A stretch of DNA of 64,000 nucleotides from DASWJZ01 sp963761005 (GTDB lineage Bacteria; Pseudomonadota; Alphaproteobacteria; Rhizobiales; Afifellaceae): assembly GCA_963761005.1 (NCBI GenBank), contig CAVXFK010000027.1:1054001-1118000 (forward strand), read 5' to 3'. Shown in pieces: positions 27,486 through 36,630 of this stretch. The position numbers were made by a program, and so were the translations under genes. Positions within the stretch are counted from its first letter, which is position 1. The number at the start of each line of letters is the position of its first letter. The notes below the pieces were generated by a model that searched no databases, was not told the origin of the DNA, and was given only the letters and a program-made list of their open reading frames with translations.

Positions 27486-29360
27486 GTGGGCAGCATCGCG
27501 ACGAGAAGTCTCGACGAGATCGATGCGGCGCCCTTGCGCAGGGTGCGCTTCTGGGAGCCGAAGATCGAGACCGAGGCGCGCCCCGATGGGAGCGTGCTCG
27601 TGCGCCAGTTGGGCGAGCTCGGCGCCTATCCGGAAAGGCTCACCGACCGCCTCGTGCACTTCGCGACGACGACGCCGGATCGCACCTATCTCGCCGAGCG
27701 CGACGCTCGCGGCGATTGGCGCACACTGACCTACGCCGAGACGCTCGACAGTGTGCGCCGCATCGGCACGGCGCTTCTCGGCTTCGATCTTTCGCCGGAG
27801 CGGCCGATCGCGATCCTCTCCGGCAACGACATCGAGCACGCGCTGATCGGGCTCGCGGCGCAATATACCGGCATTCCCTATGCGCCGATCTCGCCCGCCT
27901 ATTCCCTCGTCTCCTCCGATTTCTCCAAGCTCAAGGACATCATCGCCGCTCTGACGCCGGGCCTCGTCTTCGCCACCGACGGCACGCCATTCGAGGAAGC
28001 GATCGCGGCGGCCGTGCCAGCAGGCGTGCCGGTGGTGACGAAGCGCCGTCCGATCGAAGGACGGGGGAAGGCGACCTTCGCCGATCTCGTCGCGGCGGAG
28101 CTGAGCACGGTCGTCGACGACGTGCATCGGCGTGTCGGTCCCGACACGATCGCGAAGGTCCTCTTCACCTCCGGCTCGACCGGCTCGCCAAAGGGCGTGA
28201 TCAACACGCAGCTGATGCTCTGCGCCAACCAGGCGATGGTGCGCGATTGCTACGCGTTCCTCGAGGACGAGCCGCCGGTCGTTCTCGATTGGGCGCCGTG
28301 GAACCACACGGCGGGCGGCAACAAGGTCTTCAACATGGTGCTCTATAATGGCGGCACCTTCTATATCGACGACGGCCGCCCGACGCCCGACCTGATCCGC
28401 AGGACCGCGCGCAACCTCGCCGACGTCGCGCCCACCTGGTACTTCAACGTGCCGAAGGGCTACGAGGAGCTGATCCCGCACCTCGACACAGACGCAGCGC
28501 TCTGCCGCCGCTTCTTCGGCCGCTTGAACATGATGATGTACGCCGGCGCCGGTGTGGCGCAGCACACATGGAGCGCGCTTGAGCGCCTGGCGGTGAAGGC
28601 AACCGGCGAGCGCGTTATCCTCGCGACCGGATTGGGCTCGACGGAGACGGCGCCGTTCTCTCTGATGTGCACGACCGATCAGCGGGTCGCCGGGAATATC
28701 GGCTTGCCGGCGCGCGGGCTGACCCTGAAGCTGGTGCCATCGGACGAGAAGCTCGAGGCGCGCCTGAAGGGGCCGAACATCACCCCCGGCTACTGGCGCG
28801 ATCCGGTTCTGACAGCCGCGGCCTTCGACGAGGAGGGCTTCTACCGGCTCGGCGATGCGTTCCGCTTCGCCGATCCGAGCGACGCGTCGAAAGGCTTCTA
28901 TTTCGATGGCCGGCTCGCGGAGAATTTCAAGCTCAACACCGGGACGTGGGTCAGCGTCGGCGCGCTCCGCGCTCGCTTCATCGACCATTTCGGCGAGATC
29001 GTCCGCGACGCGGTGATCACCGGCCTCGACCGCGAGCATGTCGGCGCGCTGGTTTTTCCGGATATCGCAATGTGCCGGGCGCTCGCCGGGCTCCCCGAGG
29101 ACGCGTCTGTCGGCGCCGTGCTCGCGCACCCGCGCGTGCGCGGAGAATTCGCCGCGAAGCTCGTGTCGTTTGGCCGGAAGAGCACCGGCTCGTCGACGCG
29201 TGTCGAGCGGCTGCTGCTGATGGCGGAGCCTCCGTCGATCGACCGCGGCGAGGTCACCGACAAGGGCTCGATCAACCAGCGCGCGGTGCTCCGCCACCGC
29301 GCCGACAGCGTCGAAGAGCTTTACGAGGGCGGACCCGGAGTCGTAGCGCAGGACAGATAG
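27486..29360 (+). CDS. Feruloyl-CoA synthase / hydroxycinnamate-CoA ligase
   Basis: 624 residues, the usual length of feruloyl-CoA synthases (longer than 4-coumarate ligases). Adenylate-forming motifs: FTSGSTGSPKGVIN (A3), GLGSTETAPF (A5), YRLGDAF and FDGRLAENFKLNTGTWV (A7-A8, with KLxTG typical of this subfamily), and a C-terminal lysine region KGSINQRA. The enzyme activates ferulate or p-coumarate to the CoA ester with ATP. GTG 27486 has GGAGG 8 nt upstream; the open frame continues left to 27318 without conserved sequence. It is divergent from the hydratase-MarR-hydrolase-liv operon. Confidence 0.92.
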   Translation: MGSIATRSLDEIDAAPLRRVRFWEPKIETEARPDGSVLVRQLGELGAYPERLTDRLVHFATTTPDRTYLAERDARGDWRTLTYAETLDSVRRIGTALLGFDLSPERPIAILSGNDIEHALIGLAAQYTGIPYAPISPAYSLVSSDFSKLKDIIAALTPGLVFATDGTPFEEAIAAAVPAGVPVVTKRRPIEGRGKATFADLVAAELSTVVDDVHRRVGPDTIAKVLFTSGSTGSPKGVINTQLMLCANQAMVRDCYAFLEDEPPVVLDWAPWNHTAGGNKVFNMVLYNGGTFYIDDGRPTPDLIRRTARNLADVAPTWYFNVPKGYEELIPHLDTDAALCRRFFGRLNMMMYAGAGVAQHTWSALERLAVKATGERVILATGLGSTETAPFSLMCTTDQRVAGNIGLPARGLTLKLVPSDEKLEARLKGPNITPGYWRDPVLTAAAFDEEGFYRLGDAFRFADPSDASKGFYFDGRLAENFKLNTGTWVSVGALRARFIDHFGEIVRDAVITGLDREHVGALVFPDIAMCRALAGLPEDASVGAVLAHPRVRGEFAAKLVSFGRKSTGSSTRVERLLLMAEPPSIDRGEVTDKGSINQRAVLRHRADSVEELYEGGPGVVAQDR

Positions 29361-29407
29361 AGACGAGACTTGCTTGTGCGGCGTTCCGGTGAAGGGACCG
29401 ACCGCTC

Positions 29408-30169
29408 TTATTTCGGCTGCATGCGGAGCGCGCCGTCGAGCCGCACCGTTTCGCCGTTAAGATACGGGTTCGCGATCATTGCGGCCACGAGCTCCGCGAA
29501 TTCCTCCGGCGCGCCGAGGCGGCTCGGAAACGGGATCGAGGCCGCGAGACCGCGCTGCGCTTCGTCCGGCAACTCTGCAAGCAGCGGCGTCTGGAACAGC
29601 CCCGGCGCGATCGTGAGCACGCGAATGCCGAAGCGCGCAAGCTCGCGCGCAGCGGGAAGGGTGAGGGCGACGATGCCGCCCTTCGAGGCGCTGTAAGCAG
29701 CCTGGCCGATCTGCCCCTCGTAGGCCGCCACCGAAGCGGTGGAGATGATGACGCCGCGCTCGCCGGTCGCGACCGGTTCGAGTGCTGTCATCGCGGCCGC
29801 CGCAAGCCGCATCATGTTGAACGTGCCGACCAGGTTCACCCGCACGATCTTCTCGAAGCTTTCGAGCGGCATCGGACCGTCGCGCCCGACGATCCGAGCG
29901 GCGCCGCCGATCCCGGCGCAGTTTACGAGGATGCGTGCCGGCCCGTGCACCTCCGCCGCCGTGGCGAGCGCAGCTTCGGCGCTCCCAGTATCGGCGACGT
30001 CGCATTCGCAGAATATGCCGCCCGTCTCGCCGGCAACCGCGTGGCCCTTGATCGGGTCGCGGTCGAGCACGGCGACGCGCGCGCCAAGCGCCGCGAGACG
30101 TTTCGCAGTCGCGGCGCCGAGCCCCGACGCCGCTCCGGTCACGAGAACCGATGTTCCGACAATTTCCAT
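29408..30169 (-). CDS. SDR-family dehydrogenase (3-hydroxyacyl-CoA dehydrogenase type)
   Basis: 253 residues. Rossmann motif TGAASGLGAATAKRL, structural NCAGIG, catalytic Ser in STASVAAYEG and YSASK are all present. The overall pattern, including the MEIVGTSVLVTGAASGLG start, resembles type-2 3-hydroxyacyl-CoA dehydrogenases (HSD10-like). In this locus it would oxidise the beta-hydroxy aryl-propionyl-CoA formed by the hydratase, with NAD+. ATG 30169 is chosen over a 19-residue longer frame because it begins with the fold. It faces the feruloyl-CoA synthase end, 47 nt away. Confidence 0.9.
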   Translation of the reverse strand: MEIVGTSVLVTGAASGLGAATAKRLAALGARVAVLDRDPIKGHAVAGETGGIFCECDVADTGSAEAALATAAEVHGPARILVNCAGIGGAARIVGRDGPMPLESFEKIVRVNLVGTFNMMRLAAAAMTALEPVATGERGVIISTASVAAYEGQIGQAAYSASKGGIVALTLPAARELARFGIRVLTIAPGLFQTPLLAELPDEAQRGLAASIPFPSRLGAPEEFAELVAAMIANPYLNGETVRLDGALRMQPK

Positions 30170-30337
30170 GGCCACCGTTTCAAAAAGACGCAGGTGCCGA
30201 TCCAGGCACCCGACCATACTAAGCAATGCCTTGGAACGCGCGACAATGTCGACGAAACAGGCCGCCCGTCCTTTTTCTGGCAGCGCCTGCCCATATGCGA
30301 TAAGCCGAGGCTCCTCTTACCGCTTGCGACACACCCC

Positions 30338-31600
30338 ATGATTCCGATCTTCGATGGGCACAACGACGTGCTCCTCCGCCTGATGCTGAAATCCGAACCG
30401 GATGGCGGCGCCGCTTCGTTCCTCGATGGCGACGGCGCCGGCCATCTCGACCTGCCGCGCGCCCGCGAAGGCGGCTTTGCCGGTGGGCTTTTCGCGGTTT
30501 TCGTGCCGCCGGCGAAGCGCGACGCCAACTCCGACAATATGGACAAGCTGATGCAGTCGGAGACGTATGACGTTCCGCTGCCGGACCAATCCGAGCTGAC
30601 GCAGGCGCAGGTGGTCGCGCTTCAGATGGTCGCGCTGCTCTTCCGGATCGTGCGCCGCTCGGAGGGCGCCGTCCGTCTCTGCCGCGATGTGAAGGATATC
30701 CGCGCGAGTCGGGATGCAGGCGCGCTCGCCACGGTGCTGCATTTTGAGGGGGCCGAGGCGATCGATCGCAATTTCCGCATGCTCGAAGTGCTTTACGAGG
30801 CGGGGCTGAGATCGCTCGGCCCCGTCTGGAGCCGCCCGAACATCTTCGGGCATGGCGTGCCGTTCCGCTTCCCGAGCACGCCGGACACCGGCCCCGGGCT
30901 GACCGACGACGGCCGCGCGTTGGTCAGGGCCTGCAACGAGCTCGGCATCCTGATCGACCTGTCGCATCTGAACGAGAAGGGGTTCTGGGACGTGGCGGAG
31001 CTCTCCGAAGCGCCGCTCGTCGCCACGCACTCGAACGTGCATGCGCTGTCCCAGCATTCGCGCAATCTGACAGACCGCCAGCTCGCCGCGATCCGCGAGA
31101 GCGACGGAATGGTCGGGCTGAACTTCGCGGCCTGCTTTCTGCGCGCCGACGGCCGCATGCGCGCCGACACGCCGGTCTCCGACATGGTGCGCCACACCGA
31201 CTATCTGATCGAGCATCTCGGCGAGGAGCACGTCGGCTTCGGCTCGGATTTCGACGGCGCGGTGGTGCCGGAGGAGATCGGCACCGTCGCAGGCCTTCAG
31301 CATCTCGTCGAGGCGTATCGCGCGGCGGGCTACGATAAGGCGCTGCTCAAGAAGCTCTGCTTCGAAAACTGGCTAAGCGCGCTTGAGCGCACCTGGAGCG
31401 TCCACTCCTCAAAGGGGGCGGGCTCCCCGTTCGAAGCCGCGGCTCGCGGCGACCATGGCGGCGGTGTGCGGGTTGGCGACGGCGCCGGCGCGGAGCTCGG
31501 CGGCGGTCATCGCCTCGATCACCCCGCCGTGCTGCATGACGAGCAGCCGCTCGCAAAGATGCGCGACGACCGCGAGGTCGTGGCTGACAAGAATATATGA
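30338..31600 (+). CDS. M19 membrane-dipeptidase family peptidase
   Basis: The M19 domain fills residues 1-350: zinc site FDGHNDVLLRL at the N-terminus, VLHFEGAEAID, LIDLSHLNEKGFWDV, VATHSNVHAL and VGFGSDFDGA, ending ENWLSALERTW. M19 enzymes are zinc dipeptidases that split dipeptides, including some with D-residues. There is no signal peptide, so it acts in the cytoplasm. The frame then continues about 65 further residues, all antisense to the 3' end of an ABC ATPase gene; this tail is not family-like. ATG 30338 starts exactly at the conserved N-terminus. It faces a peptide importer operon, which would supply its substrate. Confidence 0.87.
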   Translation: MIPIFDGHNDVLLRLMLKSEPDGGAASFLDGDGAGHLDLPRAREGGFAGGLFAVFVPPAKRDANSDNMDKLMQSETYDVPLPDQSELTQAQVVALQMVALLFRIVRRSEGAVRLCRDVKDIRASRDAGALATVLHFEGAEAIDRNFRMLEVLYEAGLRSLGPVWSRPNIFGHGVPFRFPSTPDTGPGLTDDGRALVRACNELGILIDLSHLNEKGFWDVAELSEAPLVATHSNVHALSQHSRNLTDRQLAAIRESDGMVGLNFAACFLRADGRMRADTPVSDMVRHTDYLIEHLGEEHVGFGSDFDGAVVPEEIGTVAGLQHLVEAYRAAGYDKALLKKLCFENWLSALERTWSVHSSKGAGSPFEAAARGDHGGGVRVGDGAGAELGGGHRLDHPAVLHDEQPLAKMRDDREVVADKNI

Positions 31601-32182
31601 GAGGCCGTGCTCGGCCCTGAGCGTCTCCAAGAGATTCAGAATCTCCGCCTGCACCGAAGCGTCGAGCGCCGAGGTCGGCTCGTCGAGGAGAATGATGCGC
31701 GGCCGCAGGATCAGCGCCCGGGCGATCGCGACGCGCTGGCGCTGGCCGCCGGAAAGCTGATGCGGATAGCGGAAGCGGAAGGCCGGCCCCAGCCCGACGT
31801 CCCTCAGGACGTTGGCGATCAGCGTGTCGGGGTCGGGGCGGCGGTGGATCGCAAGCGGCTCGGAGAGGATCTGGTCGACGGTGTGCCGCGGGTGGAGCGA
31901 GCCATACGGGTCCTGGAAGACCATCTGCACCGTCGCGTAGAAGGCGAGATCGCGCGGGGAGGGGACTTCGCGGCCATCGAGCTGGATGCGTCCGCTGCGC
32001 AGCCGCGCGAGCCCGCTGATCGCGCGAAGCACCGTCGATTTTCCCGTGCCGGATTCGCCGACGAGGCCGAGCGATTCGCCTTGCCCGAGCACGAACGAGA
32101 CGTCGTTCACGGCGATGACGCGGAGCCGTCCCGCGCCGAATGCGACGGTGACGTTCTCTAGCGCGAGGATTGGCTCGGCCAT
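31409..32182 (-). CDS. Oligopeptide/dipeptide ABC transporter ATP-binding protein (DppF/OppF type)
   Basis: 257 residues. Walker A GESGTGKST, LSGGQRQRVAIARAL signature, Walker B ILLDEPTSALD, and the DppF-type segment MVFQDPYGSLHPR. ATG 32182 follows the upstream ATPase stop by 2 nt; a start at 32197 within that gene is possible. Last gene of the minus-strand operon binding protein-DppB-DppC-DppD-DppF. It drives peptide or related uptake together with the preceding ATPase. Its 3' end overlaps the long tail of the dipeptidase frame. Confidence 0.92.
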   Translation of the reverse strand: MAEPILALENVTVAFGAGRLRVIAVNDVSFVLGQGESLGLVGESGTGKSTVLRAISGLARLRSGRIQLDGREVPSPRDLAFYATVQMVFQDPYGSLHPRHTVDQILSEPLAIHRRPDPDTLIANVLRDVGLGPAFRFRYPHQLSGGQRQRVAIARALILRPRIILLDEPTSALDASVQAEILNLLETLRAEHGLSYILVSHDLAVVAHLCERLLVMQHGGVIEAMTAAELRAGAVANPHTAAMVAASRGFERGARPL

Positions 32183-32184
32183 TT

Positions 32185-33024
32185 CTAGAGGGCCCACGCC
32201 GGGTCGCGGTCGAGGACCGGCAGCGGATGCAGGTCGCCCTCAAGCTTCGGCAGGCAGCGCATCAGCCCTCTTGTGTAAGGATGCTGCGCAGCGCCGAGCG
32301 CGCTTGCCTTGACCTCCTCGACGACCTTGCCGGCGTACATCACAAGCACCCGGTCGCAGAACGAGGAGACGAGCTCGAGATCGTGGCTGATGAAGATCAA
32401 GCCCATGCCGCGGTCGGAAACGAGGTCGTCGAGGATGCGCAGCACCTCAAGCTGCACGGTCACGTCGAGCGCCGAGGTCGGCTCGTCGGCGATCAGGAGA
32501 TCGGGGTCGGTGACGAGCATCATGGCGATCATGACGCGCTGTCCCATGCCACCGGAAAGCTCGTGCGGATAGAGCGAGAGAACCCGCGTCGGATCGTGGA
32601 GCTGGACCGCGGCAAGAATGTCGAGCGCCTTCTCGCGCGCCTCGGCCCTCGAAGTCTTCGCGTGCGCCCGATAGGTTTCGATGATCTGGCGTCCGACCGG
32701 CATCACCGGGTCGAGCGAGTATTTCGGGTCCTGCATCACCATCGTCATGCGGCCGCCGCGGAGCCGCCGCACCTCCGCAGAGCCGGCCCGCAGAAGGTCG
32801 ATGCCGTCGAATTCGAGCCGCTTAGCGGTAACCTCGCCGGGCGGCGGCGTCAGTCTGAGGATGGCGCGCCCGGTCTGCGACTTGCCGGACCCCGACTCGC
32901 CGACAATGCCGAGCCGCTCGCGCCCAAGCGAAAACGAAATGCCGCGAACAGCCTCGACAATGCCGCGGCGAAGGTTGAAGCGCACCCGCAGGTCCTCGAC
33001 GGCGAGCAGCGGCCGCTCGCTCAT
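32185..33024 (-). CDS. Oligopeptide/dipeptide ABC transporter ATP-binding protein (DppD/OppD type)
   Basis: 279 residues from ATG 33024. Walker A GESGSGKSQ, signature LSGGMGQRVMIAM, Walker B LLIADEPTSALDV, and the C-terminal DppD/OppD tail with PYTRGLMRCLPKLEG. The last position of Walker A is Q rather than T or S, which is seen in some family members. The start overlaps the DppC stop by 4 nt (ATGA). A much longer open frame to 33909 is not coding in that region. It pairs with the DppF-type ATPase. Confidence 0.92.
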   Translation of the reverse strand: MSERPLLAVEDLRVRFNLRRGIVEAVRGISFSLGRERLGIVGESGSGKSQTGRAILRLTPPPGEVTAKRLEFDGIDLLRAGSAEVRRLRGGRMTMVMQDPKYSLDPVMPVGRQIIETYRAHAKTSRAEAREKALDILAAVQLHDPTRVLSLYPHELSGGMGQRVMIAMMLVTDPDLLIADEPTSALDVTVQLEVLRILDDLVSDRGMGLIFISHDLELVSSFCDRVLVMYAGKVVEEVKASALGAAQHPYTRGLMRCLPKLEGDLHPLPVLDRDPAWAL

Positions 33025-33962
33025 TTGGCCGCCTTCGGGTCGAGCACGTCGCGCAAGCCGTCGCCGAGCAGGTTGAAGCCGAGGCTGACGACGAAGATCG
33101 CGATGCCGGGCACCGCTGCGACCCACCATTGGTCGATGAGAAAGCGCCGTCCCGCCGCGATCATCGCACCCCATTCGGGGAGGGGCGGCTGCGCGCCGAG
33201 GCCGAGGAAGCCGAGGCCGGCAGCGGTCAAGATGATCCCCGCCATGTCGAGCGTCACGCGCACGATCACCGAGGAGAGGCAGAGCGGCACGACATGTTTC
33301 AGGATGATGCGCGCCGATGACCCGCCCTGCAGGCGCACCGCCTGGATGAACTCCGAGTTGCGAATCGTCAGTGTCTCCGCGCGGGCAATGCGGGCGTAGG
33401 GCGGCCAGGCGGTCACGGCGATCGCGATGATTGCGTTCTCGATTCCCGGTCCGAGCGCGGCGACGAAAGCGAGCGCCAGCACCAGGCGCGGAAAGGCGAG
33501 GAAGATGTCGGTCAGCCGCATCAGAACGACGTCGATCCAGCGGCCGGAATAGCCGGCGATGGTGCCGATCGCGAGGCCGATCGGGGTCGCGATCACCGAG
33601 ACCAGGATGACGACGAGCAGCGTCAGGCGCGAGCCGTAGACAATGCGCGAATAGATGTCGCGCGCCTGGTCGTCGGTCCCGAGCCAGAAGGTGGGGCCGG
33701 GCGGGAGCAGGCGCTCGGTTCTGAGATCGCCGCCGGTATAGGGCGAGTGCGTCGCGAGAAGGTCGGCGAAGAGCGCACAAAAGAGCAGCGCGGCGACGAT
33801 GACGAGCCCGACCACGGCGAGCGGATTGCCGAGGAAGGTCCGCCAGCTGACGTAGAATCGGCCAAGACGCGCCTGCCAGCGCGACCCCGGCTCCGCTGCG
33901 AGCAGCCATGCTCTGAGGCCGGCTCGACCAACGCGCTGCCGTGCGGTCGAAGCTTCCGCCAT
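33021..33962 (-). CDS. Oligopeptide/dipeptide ABC transporter permease (DppC type)
   Basis: 313 residues, six membrane helices after a 45-residue cytoplasmic N-terminus that contains the OppC-type domain. The family segment PTFWLGTDDQARDIYSRIVYG and the EAA-like loop EFIQAVRLQGGSSARIILKH are visible. It starts right after the DppB-type gene (1 nt gap) and overlaps the next ATPase by 4 nt. Forms the inner-membrane channel with the DppB-type protein. Confidence 0.93.
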   Translation of the reverse strand: MAEASTARQRVGRAGLRAWLLAAEPGSRWQARLGRFYVSWRTFLGNPLAVVGLVIVAALLFCALFADLLATHSPYTGGDLRTERLLPPGPTFWLGTDDQARDIYSRIVYGSRLTLLVVILVSVIATPIGLAIGTIAGYSGRWIDVVLMRLTDIFLAFPRLVLALAFVAALGPGIENAIIAIAVTAWPPYARIARAETLTIRNSEFIQAVRLQGGSSARIILKHVVPLCLSSVIVRVTLDMAGIILTAAGLGFLGLGAQPPLPEWGAMIAAGRRFLIDQWWVAAVPGIAIFVVSLGFNLLGDGLRDVLDPKAAK

Positions 33963-33963
33963 T

Positions 33964-35037
33964 TCAACGCGTCCTCGGGTCGAGCAGCCGGTAAAGCACG
34001 TCGGAGAGGAAATTCAGCCCGACGAAGGTGACGCCGATCGTGAGTGTTGCGCCGAGCACCGCATTCATGTCGGCGTTTTGCAGCGAATTGGTGAGGTAGA
34101 GGCCGATCCCCGGCCAGGCGAACACCGTCTCCGTCAGAACGGAGCCTTCGAGCAGCCCGGCATAGGAGAGCACGACGACCGTCACCAGCGGGACCGCTGC
34201 GTTCCGCAGCGCGTGGCGCCAGATCACGCGCGCCTCGGAGATACCCTTCACGCGCGCCGCCACAATGTATTCCTGGCTGAGCTCGTTCAGCATGAAAGAG
34301 CGCGTCATGCGGCTGATATAGGCAAGCGAGAAATAGCCGAGCAGCGAGGCCGGCAGGATGATGTGGGAGAAGGCGTTGCGGAACACCGCGAACTGGCCCT
34401 GCATCAGGCTGTCGACGAGGATCGACCCCGTCACCGGCGTGACGATGTAGTCGTAGGCGATGTCGACCCGGCCCGGCCCCGACACCCAGTCGAGCTTGGC
34501 ATAGAAGAGGAGGAGCGCCATCAGCCCGAGCCAGAAGATCGGCACCGAATAGCCGATCAGCCCGACGACGCGTACGAGCTGATCGAGGATCGAGCCGGAG
34601 CGCACCGCGGCGAACACGCCGAGCGGAATGCCGAGCACCGTGCCGATCAGCGTCCCCATCGTCGCAAGCTCGATCGTCGCGGGGAAGAAGTGCGCGATAT
34701 CGGAGAGCACGGGATTGGTGGTCAGCACCGAGCGCCCGAAGTCGCCGGAAAGCACCTTGACGCAATAGAGCCAGAACTGCTCGATCAACGGCAGATCGAG
34801 GCCGAGCTCCTGTCGCACGCGAAGGTAGACACTTTGTGGCGCCCGGTCCCCGACGATCGCGAGAACCGGGTCGATCGGCACGACGCGGCCGATGATGAAG
34901 GTGACGGCGAGAAGCCCGACGAGCGTGACCAAGACCGTCAGGACAAACCGCGCGATCGCCCAGACGACATGAAGAAGGGCGCGGGCGCGCCCCCCTTCTT
35001 CGATGCTTGCGCCCTCCGGCGCGCTTAGGAGGCTCAC
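33964..35037 (-). CDS. Oligopeptide/dipeptide ABC transporter permease (DppB type)
   Basis: 357 residues with six membrane helices and the DppB signature around DFGRSVLTTNPVLSDI and the EAA loop EYIVAARVKGISEARVIWRH. A 25-residue N-terminal extension precedes the first helix. GTG 35037 overlaps the binding-protein stop by 4 nt (GTGA). Central subunit of the peptide importer operon. Confidence 0.93.
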   Translation of the reverse strand: MSLLSAPEGASIEEGGRARALLHVVWAIARFVLTVLVTLVGLLAVTFIIGRVVPIDPVLAIVGDRAPQSVYLRVRQELGLDLPLIEQFWLYCVKVLSGDFGRSVLTTNPVLSDIAHFFPATIELATMGTLIGTVLGIPLGVFAAVRSGSILDQLVRVVGLIGYSVPIFWLGLMALLLFYAKLDWVSGPGRVDIAYDYIVTPVTGSILVDSLMQGQFAVFRNAFSHIILPASLLGYFSLAYISRMTRSFMLNELSQEYIVAARVKGISEARVIWRHALRNAAVPLVTVVVLSYAGLLEGSVLTETVFAWPGIGLYLTNSLQNADMNAVLGATLTIGVTFVGLNFLSDVLYRLLDPRTR

Positions 35038-36630
35038 TCCTTGCTGGTCATGGTCACGAGGTTGTTGTCGAAGGACGGCCCGAGGATGAAGTCCTTCACG
35101 TTCTTGCGCAGCGCCGCGACTTCGGTCTGCTGGAACATGATCACGAACGGGCCGGTGTCCATGACCTTCTTCTGCAGGTCCTCATACATGGCGGCGCGCT
35201 TCGCCGTATCCTGCTCGAGGATCGCCTGATTGACCTCGGCGGTCAGCTCGGGAATATCCCAGGCGTTGCGCCAGGCGAGCGTCTTCGACGCAGCATCGTC
35301 CGAATTGTCCGGATTGGATGCGTAGGTCTGCGCGTTCGTATGCGGGTCCTGATAGTCCGGCCCCCAGATGCCGATATAGATGTCGTGCTGGCGGGCGCGG
35401 TACTTGGTCAGCGTCTGCTTCCCGTCGCCCGGGATGATCTCGACGTTGACTCCGGCCTGGGCAAAGGTCTGCTGCACGGCCTCGGCGATGCCGGTGATAG
35501 GCTGCGTGTTGCGCACGTCCATCGTGACGTTGAAGCCGTCCGGTACGCCTGCCTTGCGCGAGCAGCTCCTTGGCCTTGGCGACGTCGAGCGAAAACGGGT
35601 TATCGTTCACCGCGCCGAGGAAGCCTTTCGGCAGGAACGCCTGGTGCACTTCGCCGAGGTTCTTCATGATCGTGTCGCCGATCGCCGAATAGTCGACCAG
35701 GTACTTCAACGCCTGGCGCACCTCGGGCTTGGCGAGCGTCGGGTTCTTCTGGTTGAGGCCGAGATAGTAGATCGTGCCCTTGACTGCCGACTGGGTCTTG
35801 ATGTCCGGGTTCGACGCGACAGCGGCAAGCTCTTCCGGGCCGAGATTGCGCGCCACGTCGATGTCGCCCTTTTCGAGAAGAATCCGCTGCGTCGCGGTCT
35901 CCGGGATGTGGCGGTAGATGACGCGGGCGAGCGGTGCCTTTGTGCCGGAATAATTGTCGTTCCGCTCAAGCACGACCGCTTCGTTGGCGCGCCAGTCGCG
36001 GATGACGAAGGGGCCGGAGCCGGCGTAGTGGGTCTTCAGCCACTCGTAGCCGAAATCGCCATTCGTCTCGTGCTCCATGGCGAGCTTCTTGTCGACGACG
36101 GAAGCGACGGTCGCGGTCAGGCAATAGAGGACGAAGCTCGAAGCATAGGGCTTGTCCATCGTGAAGGAGAATTCGTAGTCACCCGTCTGCTTGATCATCT
36201 CGTCGACGTTGTCGGGGGTGAGCCCGAACTGGCCGATGATGAAGGCCGGCGACTTGTCGAGCTTGATCGCGCGCCGGAGCGAGAAGACGACGTCTTCCGC
36301 CGTGATCGGATTGCCGGAGGCGAACTTGCGGCCTTGCCGGATCTTGAACGTGATGGTCTTGCCGTCGTCCGAAACGCTCCAGGATTCGGCGACCACGCCG
36401 AACACCTTGGAGACGTCGTTGATGTCGTAGCCGATCAGGCGCTCATAAGTGTTGCCGGCGATCTCGGAGGTCGAGAACTCGAAGATTTCGGCCGGGTCGA
36501 GCGAAATAATGTCGTCGATCTGCCAGGCCTGCACCAGCGTGTCGGCGGGCGTCTCGGCGAAGGCTGGGGCCGCCAGCCCCACGCAAAGCACGGCGGCGGC
36601 CGCAAGGTGTCGCATCGGTCGCAACAGCAT
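35034..36630 (-). CDS. ABC transporter peptide-binding protein (SBP family 5), frameshifted
   Basis: Start ATG 36630 with GGGAGA upstream; Sec signal peptide (AAAAVLCVGLAAPAFAE, cleaved after about residue 25). Family-5 (DppA/OppA) parts are visible: SLDPAEIFEFSTSEIAGNTYERL, FKIRQGRKFASGNPITAEDVVFSL and ILLEKGDIDVARNL. The frame breaks after AKAKELLA at plus-strand 35556, where an extra base is present; the corrected frame reads KAGVPDGFNVTMDVRNTQPI and continues to TGA 35034. Corrected length is 531 residues, as expected. It delivers a peptide, opine or similar cargo to the DppBC channel. An open frame continues left of the start to 36771 without homology. Confidence 0.92.

Noticed and set aside
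27429..29297. 622-codon minus-strand frame antisense to feruloyl-CoA synthase
   Set aside because: Shadow frame with repeated Arg/Glu/His composition and no motifs; the plus-strand gene has all adenylate-forming motifs.
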